The position numbers were made by a program, and so were the translations under genes. Shown piece by piece: positions 45,935-54,555 of a stretch of 62,594 nucleotides of DNA; the stretch's first letter is position 1; each line of letters starts with the position of its first letter. The notes under the pieces were generated by a model. It was not told where the DNA came from and ran no database searches. It was given only the letters and a program-made list of their open reading frames with translations. The stretch comes from Methylophaga sp. Its GTDB lineage: Bacteria > Pseudomonadota > Gammaproteobacteria > Nitrosococcales > Methylophagaceae. The stretch lies in the NCBI GenBank assembly GCA_024636315.1, contig JAGXHJ010000033.1, positions 1 to 62,594 on the forward strand, given 5' to 3'.

Positions 45935-47722
45935 TTAGCCCCTAGATGGTCGTTTTGCACTGTCACGTGGACGCATACGTGGTTTGCCAGTTCTTCTTGG
46001 TTTACGATCACGGCTCGCGTGTTCGAAATCACCTTTTGCAGGACTGATATTCAATTGTTTGTTGTTGACCCAAACTTTGCCTAATTGTTGGAACAAATCT
46101 TTTGGCATACCTTCTGGCAGATCGATAACACTATGATCATCAAGAATGGTAATTCGACCAATATCTTTACTGTCGATTCCAGCTTCATTAGCAATGGCAC
46201 CGACTAAATTTTTAGCCTCAACACCATCTGATTTACCGACTTCTACACGGTAGCTGTCCATCCCTTGTTCTGCTCTATTGTCAGATGATTGGCCAGTTCT
46301 ACGAGGAGAGCGTTCACTACGATCATTATTTCGAGGGCGATCATCTCTATCTCTAGATGGACGGTCTTCACGAGCGGGACGTTCTTGAACATGTTTAACA
46401 GGTTTCAGTGGACGGCTTTTTTGTACTAAATAAGCCAGTGCAGCTGCAACTTCTGTTGGATCTGAATCATGCTCTTGTTGATAGCTACTGATAACTTGTT
46501 CGAAAAAGCTTAAATCTTGCGATTCAATTGTTTCGCTAAGTTGTTGCTTGAATTCCATTACACGTTTATCAGCAACATCTTCAGTGCTCGGTAACTGCAT
46601 CAATGTAATCGATTGGCGTGTTGCTTTTTCGATGGCAAATAACATGCGTTTTTCGCGAGGTGCAACAAACAAAATTGCCTCACCTTTACGACCAGCACGG
46701 CCTGTACGGCCAATACGATGTACATAAGATTCAGTATCGTAAGGAATGTCGTAGTTAACAACGTGGCTCATGCGTTCGATATCTAAACCACGGGCTGCAA
46801 CATCAGTAGCCACTAAGATATCTAACTTACCTTTTTTAACGCGTTCAATCGCTTTTTCGCGAGCCGCTTGATTCATATCACCGTTTAAAGGTGAGCATGA
46901 ATATCCACGTGCTTCTAATTTTTCTGCCAACTCGGTAGTTGAATTTTTTGTGCGAACGAAAATGATCATCGCATCAAATGTTTCAACTTCTAGGATACGG
47001 GTTAAGGCATCAAGTTTGTGCATACCCGTTACTTGCCAGTAACGTTGGTTGATGGTGTCAACGGTTGATGTTAAAGATTTAATCTTAATTTCAACTGGAT
47101 CTTTTAAGTAGCGAGTGGCAACACGATGAATAGCGCTAGGCATAGTTGCTGAAAACAAAGCAACCTGACGTGTATCTGGCGTTTCTTTTAAGATCGTTTC
47201 AACATCATCAATAAAGCCCATACGTAACATTTCATCGGCTTCATCTAATACTAATACTTTTAGCTCACCAAGTTTTAATGTTCCACGACGAATATGGTCT
47301 AAAACACGACCAGGCGTGCCAACAATAACTTGTGGGTGACGCTCTAATTGGCGTAATTGAATGCCCATGCTTTGGCCGCCATAGATAGGCAGCACGTGTA
47401 GACCTTTCATGTGACGAGCATAGCTTTGTATAGCTTCAGCTACTTGAATTGCCAATTCACGTGTTGGTGCTAATACCAACATTTGAGGCATTTTAGTTTT
47501 AGGATCAATACGACCTAATAATGGTAATGCAAAGGCAGCTGTTTTACCGGTACCAGTTTGCGCTTGACCTAATAGGTCGCGACCTGCAAGTAACGGTGGA
47601 ATGCTTTGTGCCTGAATTGGTGATGGTGTTTCATAGCCAGCTTCTTGTACGGCTTTGAGAATAGGACTTGCCAAGCCTAATTCTAAGAATGTAGGTGTAG
47701 TTGGTTGTTGTTCTGTGGACAT
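45935..47722 (-). CDS. deaD: DEAD-box RNA helicase DeaD/CsdA
   Basis: Cold-shock RNA helicase acting in ribosome assembly and mRNA turnover. RecA domain 1 has Q-motif FLELGLASPILKAV, AQTGTGKTAAFALP, VLDEADEMLRMGF and SAT; domain 2 has HRIGRTGRAGRKGEA. An Arg/Asp-rich linker (about 455-500) leads to a DbpA-type RNA-binding domain (YRVEVGKSDGVEAKNLVGAIANE) and a basic tail. 595 residues, near E. coli's 629. A perfect hairpin lies in the leader just before the RBS. It is transcribed away from the FNT gene and ends at a strong terminator. Confidence 0.96.
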   Translation of the reverse strand: MSTEQQPTTPTFLELGLASPILKAVQEAGYETPSPIQAQSIPPLLAGRDLLGQAQTGTGKTAAFALPLLGRIDPKTKMPQMLVLAPTRELAIQVAEAIQSYARHMKGLHVLPIYGGQSMGIQLRQLERHPQVIVGTPGRVLDHIRRGTLKLGELKVLVLDEADEMLRMGFIDDVETILKETPDTRQVALFSATMPSAIHRVATRYLKDPVEIKIKSLTSTVDTINQRYWQVTGMHKLDALTRILEVETFDAMIIFVRTKNSTTELAEKLEARGYSCSPLNGDMNQAAREKAIERVKKGKLDILVATDVAARGLDIERMSHVVNYDIPYDTESYVHRIGRTGRAGRKGEAILFVAPREKRMLFAIEKATRQSITLMQLPSTEDVADKRVMEFKQQLSETIESQDLSFFEQVISSYQQEHDSDPTEVAAALAYLVQKSRPLKPVKHVQERPAREDRPSRDRDDRPRNNDRSERSPRRTGQSSDNRAEQGMDSYRVEVGKSDGVEAKNLVGAIANEAGIDSKDIGRITILDDHSVIDLPEGMPKDLFQQLGKVWVNNKQLNISPAKGDFEHASRDRKPRRTGKPRMRPRDSAKRPSRG

Positions 47723-47739
47723 GTATAAACCTGTGAAAG

Positions 47740-47763
47740 ATCAGTTTTAAAAGTAAAACTGAT
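47740..47763 (-). promoter_or_regulatory. Leader hairpin upstream of deaD
   Basis: ATCAGTTTTA and TAAAACTGAT form a perfect 10-bp stem with a 4-base loop, ending 17 bases before the deaD ATG and next to its AGG ribosome site. No T-run follows on the minus strand, so it is not a standard terminator. An AU-rich stem there could respond to temperature or be opened by DeaD itself; this is inference. Confidence 0.5.
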
Positions 47764-47920
47764 AGGGGGGAGAAAGCAATCTTGCAATTATACCCTAGTA
47801 TAGATATAAAATACAGTTAAATCAGTCTGTTAAATATTTTTCATACAATCTTCCACAAGCCTTAATAATTAAGGCAAAATGAACACCTGAAGAATTTAAA
47901 TATTAAGAGCAATTACGAAT

Positions 47921-48751
47921 ATGGACCACTATTTAGTAGATGCCTACACACCGAAAGAAATTGCAGCGAGAATTGAAAATTCAGGGATAACTAAAAGCAC
48001 AGGTGATCCGCTACGAGTGTTTGCTTTAGCTATCTTGGCCGGTGCATTTATTGCTTTGGGAGCAATATTTTTCACTATAGTCACCTATGATAGTAGTGGC
48101 GTTGCAGCGGGCTTAATGCGTCTCATTGGCGGACTGGCATTTTGTTTGGGCCTAATATTAGTCGTGATTGCTGGCGCTGAATTATTCACTGGCAATAATC
48201 TGATAGTGATGGCTTATGTGGATGGTAAGGTCACGTTGAAACAGTTAATGCATAATTGGCTCATTGTTTATTTCGGCAATTTCATCGGCGCGTTAGGTGT
48301 CGTGGGCTTAATATATTTCAGTGGCCATTGGAATATTGACAATGGGGCTGTCGGTGCTAAAGTGATTGCCATAGCAAATGCAAAAGTTAATCTGACGTGG
48401 ATGGAAGCGTTCACGCGAGGAATATTGTGTAATATTCTAGTGTGTTTGGCCATATGGTTGTGTTTTGCTGGCCGAACTGTAGTTGATAAAGTGTTGGCTA
48501 TCTTATTTCCAATCACCGCCTTCGTGGCAATGGGCTTTGAGCATTCCGTCGCCAATATGTATTTCATTTCTGCGGGTTTGGTCGCTAAACAACAACCAGA
48601 ATTTTCATCGTTAATGAGCACAATGAATGTCGATAATCTGACAACAATCAACTTTCTATATAATAATTTATTGCCAGTTACCTTAGGCAATATAGTAGGG
48701 GGCAGTGTTTTTGTAGGGCTGTTTTATTGGTTTATCTATTTAAGAGACTAG
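47921..48751 (+). CDS. Formate/nitrite transporter (FNT) family channel
   Basis: 276-residue pentameric-type channel with six membrane helices. FNT features: AFIALGAIFFTIV in helix 1, GLAFCLGLILVVIAGAELFTGNN (helix 2 and the NLIVM loop), NWLIVYFGNFIGAL, the cytoplasmic-side CNILVCLAIWL, and EHSVANMYF with the conserved His. The sequence does not show whether formate, nitrite or another small anion is carried. The dodecin gene follows after 9 bases, and the two probably form one transcript ending in a clear terminator. Confidence 0.9.
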   Translation: MDHYLVDAYTPKEIAARIENSGITKSTGDPLRVFALAILAGAFIALGAIFFTIVTYDSSGVAAGLMRLIGGLAFCLGLILVVIAGAELFTGNNLIVMAYVDGKVTLKQLMHNWLIVYFGNFIGALGVVGLIYFSGHWNIDNGAVGAKVIAIANAKVNLTWMEAFTRGILCNILVCLAIWLCFAGRTVVDKVLAILFPITAFVAMGFEHSVANMYFISAGLVAKQQPEFSSLMSTMNVDNLTTINFLYNNLLPVTLGNIVGGSVFVGLFYWFIYLRD

Positions 48752-48760
48752 GAGAGAGAA

Positions 48761-48970
48761 ATGACTGAACATACATATAAACTTATTGAATTAACCGGAA
48801 GCTCGGCGGAAAGTTCAGATCAAGCGATTCAAAATGCCATCGCTAAAGCGGCACAGACCGTTAAAAATATGCACTGGTTTGAGGTATTAGAAACCCGAGG
48901 TTATATCGAAAATGGTGGCGTGCATTATTGGCAGGTAACCATTAAGGTCGGCTTTAGAATTGAAGATTGA
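48761..48970 (+). CDS. Dodecin (flavin-storage protein)
   Basis: 69-residue protein matching dodecin: YKLIELTGSSAESSDQAIQNAIAKAAQTV, the flavin-stacking Trp in MHWFEVLETRGYIENG, and the closing HYWQVTIKVGFRIE. Dodecins form dodecamers that bind flavins. RBS AGGAGAGAGAA precedes the ATG. Linked to the FNT gene. Confidence 0.95.
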   Translation: MTEHTYKLIELTGSSAESSDQAIQNAIAKAAQTVKNMHWFEVLETRGYIENGGVHYWQVTIKVGFRIED

Positions 48971-48974
48971 GCAT

Positions 48975-49010
48975 AAACAAACACCCGATCGGTAGATCGG
49001 GTGTTTGTTT
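48975..49010 (+). terminator. Terminator after dodecin
   Basis: AAACAAACACCCGATC (48975-48990) and GATCGGGTGTTTGTTT (48995-49010) form a perfect 16-bp stem with a 4-base loop. It lies between the dodecin gene and a convergent minus-strand gene and may serve both. Confidence 0.9.
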
Positions 49011-49036
49011 AACGTATAGACAGCTTAAGTCGCGAT

Positions 49037-49375
49037 TTAAGCTGATTTAGCAAATTGATGCACCCAAACGCGATGACTTGGATCCCACTCCATACCCGCA
49101 TGCATCCTTAATATAAGTGCTTTATACATTTCCATATTGGGGTAACCTTCAGCCTGAGCTTCAGCATCACCCATGTCGCCTAAGGTTTTACGTTCAAGGC
49201 CGGTAACCGTAAATTCTACGCCTTCTAATTCGAAGGTTTCACCTGGATACGCATAAATTCCATTACGGCGTTGTTCTGTTTTAGTGCCCGCTAATGCCGC
49301 TTTGACTAACTTAGCGTGTGTGACCAAACGGTCAATTTCGCAGGTTTTTGCAGGATAATCTGGATGTGTTGTCAT
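49037..49375 (-). CDS. Small ASCH/PUA-like protein
   Basis: 112-residue soluble protein. It resembles ASCH-domain proteins: a helix with VTHAKLVKAALAGTKTEQRRNG, where a K-T-x-x-R-R pattern is typical of the family, then YPGETFELEGVEFTVTGLE, which forms the beta core. ASCH proteins bind RNA or modified nucleosides; YqfB hydrolyses N4-acetylcytidine, but identity to it is low. The start at 49375 is chosen because upstream residues to 49480 look like chance coding. Convergent with dodecin. Confidence 0.65.
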   Translation of the reverse strand: MTTHPDYPAKTCEIDRLVTHAKLVKAALAGTKTEQRRNGIYAYPGETFELEGVEFTVTGLERKTLGDMGDAEAQAEGYPNMEMYKALILRMHAGMEWDPSHRVWVHQFAKSA

Positions 49376-49661
49376 ATTATTTCGCTTTATTTTGATATAG
49401 CTAAGTTTTGCGCCTTCTAATGTTAAATTAAACATTAGTCCTTTTATTACTAAATACCAAACCGATGATAGGCGCACCAATATTAAGGGTGTTGACTACC
49501 ATGAAATTGAAGCTAGTTGAACCATCAGTTCCCAGTTTTTCAGCCATCACCGCTCTGAAATTATTCTAGTCCATCAGTCCCCTGAGAATACGACCACGAT
49601 GAATTTGATTGTGCGCGGAACTGAAAGCTGAATTTAACAGTGACAGTACTATAAAATGATA
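49376..49661. other. Region without a recognised gene
   Basis: About 290 bases between the ASCH-like gene and ybiT. A 39-codon reverse reading frame at 49428-49547 (MAEKLGTDGSTSFN...) gives a plausible-looking peptide but has no good RBS and no family match. Two similar reverse-strand stretches, each translating to FRA...GTDG with a stop between, suggest a decayed duplicated segment. No RNA gene recognised. Confidence 0.4.
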
Positions 49662-49699
49662 GCTATATGGTGCTCGTCAGATGACGAGCACCATATAGC
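49662..49699 (-). terminator. Terminator after ybiT
   Basis: Perfect 18-bp arms, GCTATATGGTGCTCGTCA (49662-49679) and TGACGAGCACCATATAGC (49682-49699), with a 2-base centre. It lies 14 bases beyond the ybiT stop. The T-rich flank on the minus strand (ATCATTTTATAG) is moderate. Confidence 0.8.
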
Positions 49700-49713
49700 G
49701 TATTTTATTCGGT

Positions 49714-51309
49714 TTATTTGAAGCCTTGGCTTATCAAGTAATCTTCATAAGTACCACGGAAATCAACGATGCCGTTTTCAGTCATATCCAATACACGTGT
49801 AGCGAGCGAGGATACAAACTCACGATCATGGCTGACAAAGAACAGGGTGCCTTCATATTGCGTTAAAGCCATGTTGACTGATTCAATCGATTCCATATCC
49901 ATGTGATTGGTCGGTTCATCCATAATCAAAATATTTGGTTTTTGTAATAGTAATTTACCAAACATCATTCGGCCTTTTTCACCACCAGATAAAACCTTAG
50001 CTTTTTTATCAATTGATGTGCCTGAAAATAATAAACGACCCAATGTGGCCCGAATAACTTGCTCATCATCTGATGGCTGACCCCATTGTTGCATCCATTG
50101 AAACAACGTTAGATTATTATCAAATAGCGCTTCATGATCTTGTGCGTAATAGCCTATGTTGGCATTTTCAGACCATTTCACTGCGCCTGATTTAGGTGCT
50201 AATTCACCGGCTAAAGTCTTAACTAGCGTTGTTTTACCGATACCATTGGGACCGATGATTGCAATCCGTTCACCCACTTCAACCATAAATTTTAAATCTT
50301 TGAATAATGGCTTTTCATCGTTATAACTTTGCGTAATGCTTTGTAGTTCTAAGGCATTACGAAATAATTTTTTATCTTGGTCAAAACGAATAAATGGATT
50401 CACACGACTTGATGGTTTGATGTCATCAAGTTGAATTTTATCAATTTGTTTAGCACGAGAGGTAGCTTGTTTTGCTTTAGAAGCATTTGCTGAGAAGCGG
50501 CGAACAAAGTCTTGTAGCTCAACAATTTGTGCTTTTTTCTTAGCGTTGTCAGACAATTGTTGTTCGCGTGCTTGAATAGATGCCAACATGTATTCGTCAT
50601 AGTTACCAGGATAAACACGAAGTTCACCAAAATCCATATCAGCCATATGTGTACATACACTGTTTAAGAAATGACGATCATGCGAGATGATAATCATGGT
50701 GCCGCTACGCTGATTGATCATGCTTTCTAACCAACGAATCGTATTGATATCCAGATGGTTAGTAGGCTCATCGAGTAGCAATATATCAGGATCGGCAAAT
50801 AACACTTGTGCCAATAGAATACGTAATTTCCAACCTGGTGCTATTTCGCTCATTGGACCGTAATGTTGGTCTGTACCGATACCGACACCTAACAATAATT
50901 CACCAGCGCGAGATTCAGCTGTATAACCATCTAATTCAGCGTATTCGCCTTCAAGATGGGCTACTTTTATCCCGTCTTCTTCGGTCATTTCTGGCAAACT
51001 GTAAATGCGATCACGTTCATGATGAACTTCCCACAATGCTTTATCGCCCATAATAACTACGTCAATAACACGCTGGTTTTCATAAGCGAATTGATCTTGT
51101 TCAAGCACCGCATACGTTTCATGAGGATCGTAACTAACGTTGCCTGCTGTCGGCTCTAGCTTTTTCGAGATGATTTTCATGAAAGTGGATTTACCACAGC
51201 CATTCGCACCGATTAGACCGTAGCGATTGCCTTCGCCGAATTTAACCGAGACATTTTCAAATAACGGCTTTGCGCCGAATTGCATGGTGATGTTTGCAGT
51301 AGTAAGCAA
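49714..51309 (-). CDS. ybiT: ABC-F ATPase YbiT
   Basis: Ribosome-associated ABC-F ATPase with two nucleotide-binding domains and no membrane part. Walker [14 protein letters not shown] and [13 protein letters not shown], Walker [12 protein letters not shown] and [11 protein letters not shown]. The first signature is [12 protein letters not shown] rather than LSGGxxxR, a trait shared with E. coli YbiT, as is [13 protein letters not shown]. The TTG at 51307-51309 is preferred to the ATG at 51351: AGGA lies 8 bases upstream, and the protein then begins with [12 protein letters not shown] (TTG read as Met), aligning with E. coli YbiT, and is 531 residues (E. coli 530). Confidence 0.93.
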   Translation of the reverse strand: MLTTANITMQFGAKPLFENVSVKFGEGNRYGLIGANGCGKSTFMKIISKKLEPTAGNVSYDPHETYAVLEQDQFAYENQRVIDVVIMGDKALWEVHHERDRIYSLPEMTEEDGIKVAHLEGEYAELDGYTAESRAGELLLGVGIGTDQHYGPMSEIAPGWKLRILLAQVLFADPDILLLDEPTNHLDINTIRWLESMINQRSGTMIIISHDRHFLNSVCTHMADMDFGELRVYPGNYDEYMLASIQAREQQLSDNAKKKAQIVELQDFVRRFSANASKAKQATSRAKQIDKIQLDDIKPSSRVNPFIRFDQDKKLFRNALELQSITQSYNDEKPLFKDLKFMVEVGERIAIIGPNGIGKTTLVKTLAGELAPKSGAVKWSENANIGYYAQDHEALFDNNLTLFQWMQQWGQPSDDEQVIRATLGRLLFSGTSIDKKAKVLSGGEKGRMMFGKLLLQKPNILIMDEPTNHMDMESIESVNMALTQYEGTLFFVSHDREFVSSLATRVLDMTENGIVDFRGTYEDYLISQGFK

Positions 51310-51362
51310 GATGGTGTTCCTGTTATATGGGAGCTTTGAAAAACTCACCATTATACATGAAC

Positions 51363-51620
51363 TTACTGAGTTTCGATAAGAGTAATCTTTGCTTTTCGTG
51401 ACATTTTTTTGATTGCCGCTTCACGTTTTGACGCGCTACTACGGTCAGGGTGCGGTTCTTGATAAACTATCTGCTTAGCTGCACTGGTATGAAAAAAACG
51501 CGCGCCACCTTGTTTCGTTTGGTGTTCTGTCAATCGTCGCGCTAAATCAGTGGTAATGCCGGTATAAAAGTGACCATTTTCTGCTTCAACAATATAAACA
51601 AACCAAGCACTTAGACTCAT
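51363..51620 (-). CDS. GIY-YIG nuclease-domain protein (YhbQ-like)
   Basis: 85-residue single-domain protein with the GIY-YIG fold: [30 protein letters not shown], then [27 protein letters not shown] with the conserved Glu in KREAAIK. Proteins like E. coli YhbQ and UPF0213 are of this size; the nuclease role is assumed from fold. Starts 4 bases inside the msrB end, so is coupled to it. Confidence 0.9.
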   Translation of the reverse strand: MSLSAWFVYIVEAENGHFYTGITTDLARRLTEHQTKQGGARFFHTSAAKQIVYQEPHPDRSSASKREAAIKKMSRKAKITLIETQ

Positions 51621-52018
51621 TCTTCTTTTTTAATAAAATTTAAAGCCACAGAATTAATGCAATAACGTAAACCCGTTGGTGCAGGGCCATCATCAAAAAT
51701 ATGTCCAAGATGAGCATCGCAATGGCGGCAACGAACTTCAGTACGATCCATGCCAAGAGAGTGATCACCATGATGGCTGACTACCCCGTGTTCAATTTGA
51801 GACGAAAAACTTGGCCAGCCGCAACCCGAGTCAAATTTATCGCTAGACGAAAATAGTGCTTGTTGGCAACACACACATAAGTAGTCACCGTTTTCGTGAT
51901 GAGATACATATTCACCGGAAAATGGTGGTTCAGTACCTGCCTGACGAGTAACTCGATACTGCTCATCGTTCAATAATTCGCGCCATTGCGAGTCGGTTTT
52001 ATCTAATTTTGAGGTCAT
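51617..52018 (-). CDS. msrB: Peptide methionine (R)-S-oxide reductase MsrB
   Basis: Repairs R-methionine sulfoxide in proteins. Zinc-binding pairs CVCC and CRHC, the GCGWPSF block, HLGHIFDDGPAPTGLRYC and the catalytic Cys in RYCINSVAL are all seen. 133 residues. Overlaps the GIY-YIG gene by 4 bases. No msrA nearby. Confidence 0.96.
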   Translation of the reverse strand: MTSKLDKTDSQWRELLNDEQYRVTRQAGTEPPFSGEYVSHHENGDYLCVCCQQALFSSSDKFDSGCGWPSFSSQIEHGVVSHHGDHSLGMDRTEVRCRHCDAHLGHIFDDGPAPTGLRYCINSVALNFIKKEE

Positions 52019-52309
52019 AAATTCTGCTCTAGCTAGAAGAAATTTGATTATGCCTTGTTGTGAACCGAGTCACAACAGTTAGGTTTACAGCTTACATTTA
52101 TGCTGGTTTATGCCGTCATTATGAATATAGTTCCAAAACAAATGCACCATTTGGTTGCGCAAGATTTTCTTGCACTGAAATGGCTCACAAGAGAGTGATA
52201 TTTCGATACATTATAATCGTGTTACTAGGGAATTGTACTTCGGTGAACTTTGGCTTTAGCGGCGATACATTCGTATGAACAATATATTTTTGAGAACCAT
52301 TGTCGCATT
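52019..52309. other. Intergenic region without a recognised gene
   Basis: 291 bases. The plus-strand frame at 52060-52278 has no family resemblance or convincing RBS. Two GCACC/TGCACT-type half sites (about 52142-52185) vaguely recall NtrC sites of glnA promoters, but no sigma-54 promoter or matching gene is present. Confidence 0.4.
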
Positions 52310-53629
52310 TTAATATTGCTGTTTAACCCTACGTCTCATGTGTAAAAATTGTACACTTGCCGTCATCCAGCTAGCGATTGCTATAGACCACCAAACACCA
52401 TAAATATCGGTACCGATGATAGTTAGAGCAATAGTGATAAAGCTGAGGGGAAGCAACAGTTGTCGAACAATGTTGAAGTACATTGGAATCTCGGGCTGTT
52501 TCATACCTTGCAAAACGGCGCCAGATACAAAGGCGAGGACATAAGCTGGCAAAATAATGGCCTCAACACGCAAATAACCAACACCAACGTCAATCACCGC
52601 AGGATTGTCAGCAAATAAAGCAATAAGAGGGCGGGCAAAAGTAAAAAGCAAGATGCCGCCAAAGATCATTAGCCCCGTGCCTATGGTGATTGAATCCAAG
52701 GCCACTTTTTCCATTCGTTGATAGTGTTTAGCGCCAAAATTAACACTCACTAACGAAAGTACAGCAATATTAATACCGATAGTAGGTAGCAATACGAGCT
52801 GTTCTATACGAAGTGCAATCCCTAACCCTGCCACGGCATCTTCACCAAATCGAGTGACCGCAGCTGTCACAATAATTGAGCCTAATGCGATCAAAAACAT
52901 ATTGCCGCTAGCAGGTAATGACTGTCTGATTAGGGCACTATAATGGGCTAGATTAGGCGATAAATTCGTTACTTTGAGGCAGTTCCCAAGATTGCTTTGT
53001 CGCACTTTGATCGTTAAATAGATTGCACTACCTAGTTGGGTTAAAGCGGTAGCTACAGCTAAACCATAAACACCCCATCCAAATCCGAACATCAGCAGTG
53101 GGTCAAGTGCAATATTAGCTAAAAAGGCGACCATTAAGCTATTACGAAAACTAGTGGTATCGCCTAGTGTATTTAGTATCCCGTTAGTCGCCATACCATG
53201 TGCTAGAAAAGCCAATGTAGGCAAAATGATAGAAAGATAATTTAGGGCCTCGCCAGCATAATCACCTTCAGCGCCCATTATTGCGAATAGCTTGGGTGCA
53301 GACAATAAGACCAATAATCCAATACTAAAGGCACAGAGCCAAGCAAATGACAGTGCACTACCGGCTATTTGTTCTGCTTCTTGTTGTCTAGCGGCGCCTA
53401 GTGAATTACCGACTAAAGCACTGGTACCTTGACCAACACCAATTGAGATCGCAAGACCCATAAAATAAATCGGTGCTGCCAGAGAAATACCTGCCAAGGC
53501 CGTTGATGACAACATGCCCGCGTAGTAGTTATCAACCACGTAATACATGGTGTTGAAAAACATGCCGACACTTGCTGGAATGGCAATCTTTCTAAGCAAA
53601 TGAGGGATGGGGTCATGGATGAGGTCCAA
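52310..53629 (-). CDS. MATE-family multidrug/Na+ exporter
   Basis: 439-residue transporter with twelve membrane helices in two bundles. N-terminal HLLRKIAIPASVGMFFNTMYYVVDNYYAG, ISIGVGQGTSALVGNSLGA and the matching second-bundle segment IGINIAVLSLVSVNFGAKHYQRM are typical of MATE proteins of the NorM/DinF group. Substrate unknown. A Fur-like sequence lies about 55 bases upstream, so iron regulation is possible. Divergent from ung. Confidence 0.9.
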   Translation of the reverse strand: MDLIHDPIPHLLRKIAIPASVGMFFNTMYYVVDNYYAGMLSSTALAGISLAAPIYFMGLAISIGVGQGTSALVGNSLGAARQQEAEQIAGSALSFAWLCAFSIGLLVLLSAPKLFAIMGAEGDYAGEALNYLSIILPTLAFLAHGMATNGILNTLGDTTSFRNSLMVAFLANIALDPLLMFGFGWGVYGLAVATALTQLGSAIYLTIKVRQSNLGNCLKVTNLSPNLAHYSALIRQSLPASGNMFLIALGSIIVTAAVTRFGEDAVAGLGIALRIEQLVLLPTIGINIAVLSLVSVNFGAKHYQRMEKVALDSITIGTGLMIFGGILLFTFARPLIALFADNPAVIDVGVGYLRVEAIILPAYVLAFVSGAVLQGMKQPEIPMYFNIVRQLLLPLSFITIALTIIGTDIYGVWWSIAIASWMTASVQFLHMRRRVKQQY

Positions 53630-53680
53630 ATTGACTCCTTAATAAGGCAATTGGCTAGGTAAAAATTATCCTAAGGATAC

Positions 53681-53699
53681 TACGATCACTATCATTATC
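53681..53699 (-). promoter_or_regulatory. Fur-box-like sequence
   Basis: On the minus strand the site reads GATAATGATAGTGATCGTA, matching the 19-bp Fur consensus at 14 positions, including the first ten. It lies in the 157-base gap between the divergent MATE and ung genes. No siderophore gene is adjacent, so the target is uncertain. Confidence 0.35.
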
Positions 53700-53786
53700 A
53701 CTTTTGGGACAATATGAATGGAGATTAATTTCTCATCACAAAACTGATATTATTCTAAATCTTAGATAATTTACGAGACTTAATAC

Positions 53787-54491
53787 ATGGCTTTGCAAAA
53801 AGCGCCCAGCTGGCAGGATGCGTTAAACGCAGAATTTGAAGCAGCCTATATGCAGGATTTATTAGGTCTCTTGGCTTTAGAAACGCAGCAAGGAAAAGCT
53901 ATTTATCCCCAGAGCTCTGATTGGTTTCATGCACTAGAGGCGACACCATTAGATAAAGTGAAAGTTGTGATCTTGGGCCAAGATCCCTATCACCAATCGG
54001 GGCAGGCGCATGGACTATGCTTTTCTGTGCAAGCTGGTGTCAAAGTGCCACCTTCTTTGACCAATATATATAAAGAGTTGCAGACTGATTTGGGTATTGC
54101 TCCTGCAAAACATGGTTATTTAGAAAGTTGGGCAGGGCAAGGTGTGTTGTTATTGAATGCCGTATTAACAGTTGAAGATTCCAATGCTAATGCTCATCAA
54201 GGTAAAGGCTGGGAACAGTTTACCGACAAGATAATTAATGTTGTTAATGAACGGTGCGATCACGTGGTGTTTATGTTGTGGGGTAGTTATGCTCAGAAAA
54301 AAGGTCTAATGATAGATGCCAGCCGCCATTTAGTATTAAAAGCCCCGCATCCTTCACCATTATCAGCGTATCGTGGTTTTTTTGGTTGTCGACATTTTAG
54401 TCAGGCAAATAGCTACCTTGTCGAGCATGGTCGGCAGGCTATTGATTGGCAATTGCCAAACATGACCTATAGTCAAGGCTCATTACTTTAA
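53787..54491 (+). CDS. ung: Uracil-DNA glycosylase
   Basis: Excises uracil from DNA to begin base excision repair. Catalytic Asp66 lies in [18 protein letters not shown], and the His loop is [21 protein letters not shown]. 234 residues, family 1 UNG size. Followed after about 64 bases by the yheS gene on the same strand. Confidence 0.98.
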   Translation: MALQKAPSWQDALNAEFEAAYMQDLLGLLALETQQGKAIYPQSSDWFHALEATPLDKVKVVILGQDPYHQSGQAHGLCFSVQAGVKVPPSLTNIYKELQTDLGIAPAKHGYLESWAGQGVLLLNAVLTVEDSNANAHQGKGWEQFTDKIINVVNERCDHVVFMLWGSYAQKKGLMIDASRHLVLKAPHPSPLSAYRGFFGCRHFSQANSYLVEHGRQAIDWQLPNMTYSQGSLL

Positions 54492-54555
54492 AATGGACAG
54501 CTAACCGTATTTGTTGTTCAGCAATGATAGCCTTCTCCCTGATACAATGCGCGCC

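Noticed and set aside
52142-52185. NtrC-like half sites (TGCACC, TTGCACTGAAATGG)
   Set aside because: Spacing is imperfect, no sigma-54 -24/-12 promoter follows and no nitrogen gene is adjacent.
52060-52278. 72-codon plus-strand frame between msrB and the MATE gene
   Set aside because: No RBS, odd composition and no family resemblance.
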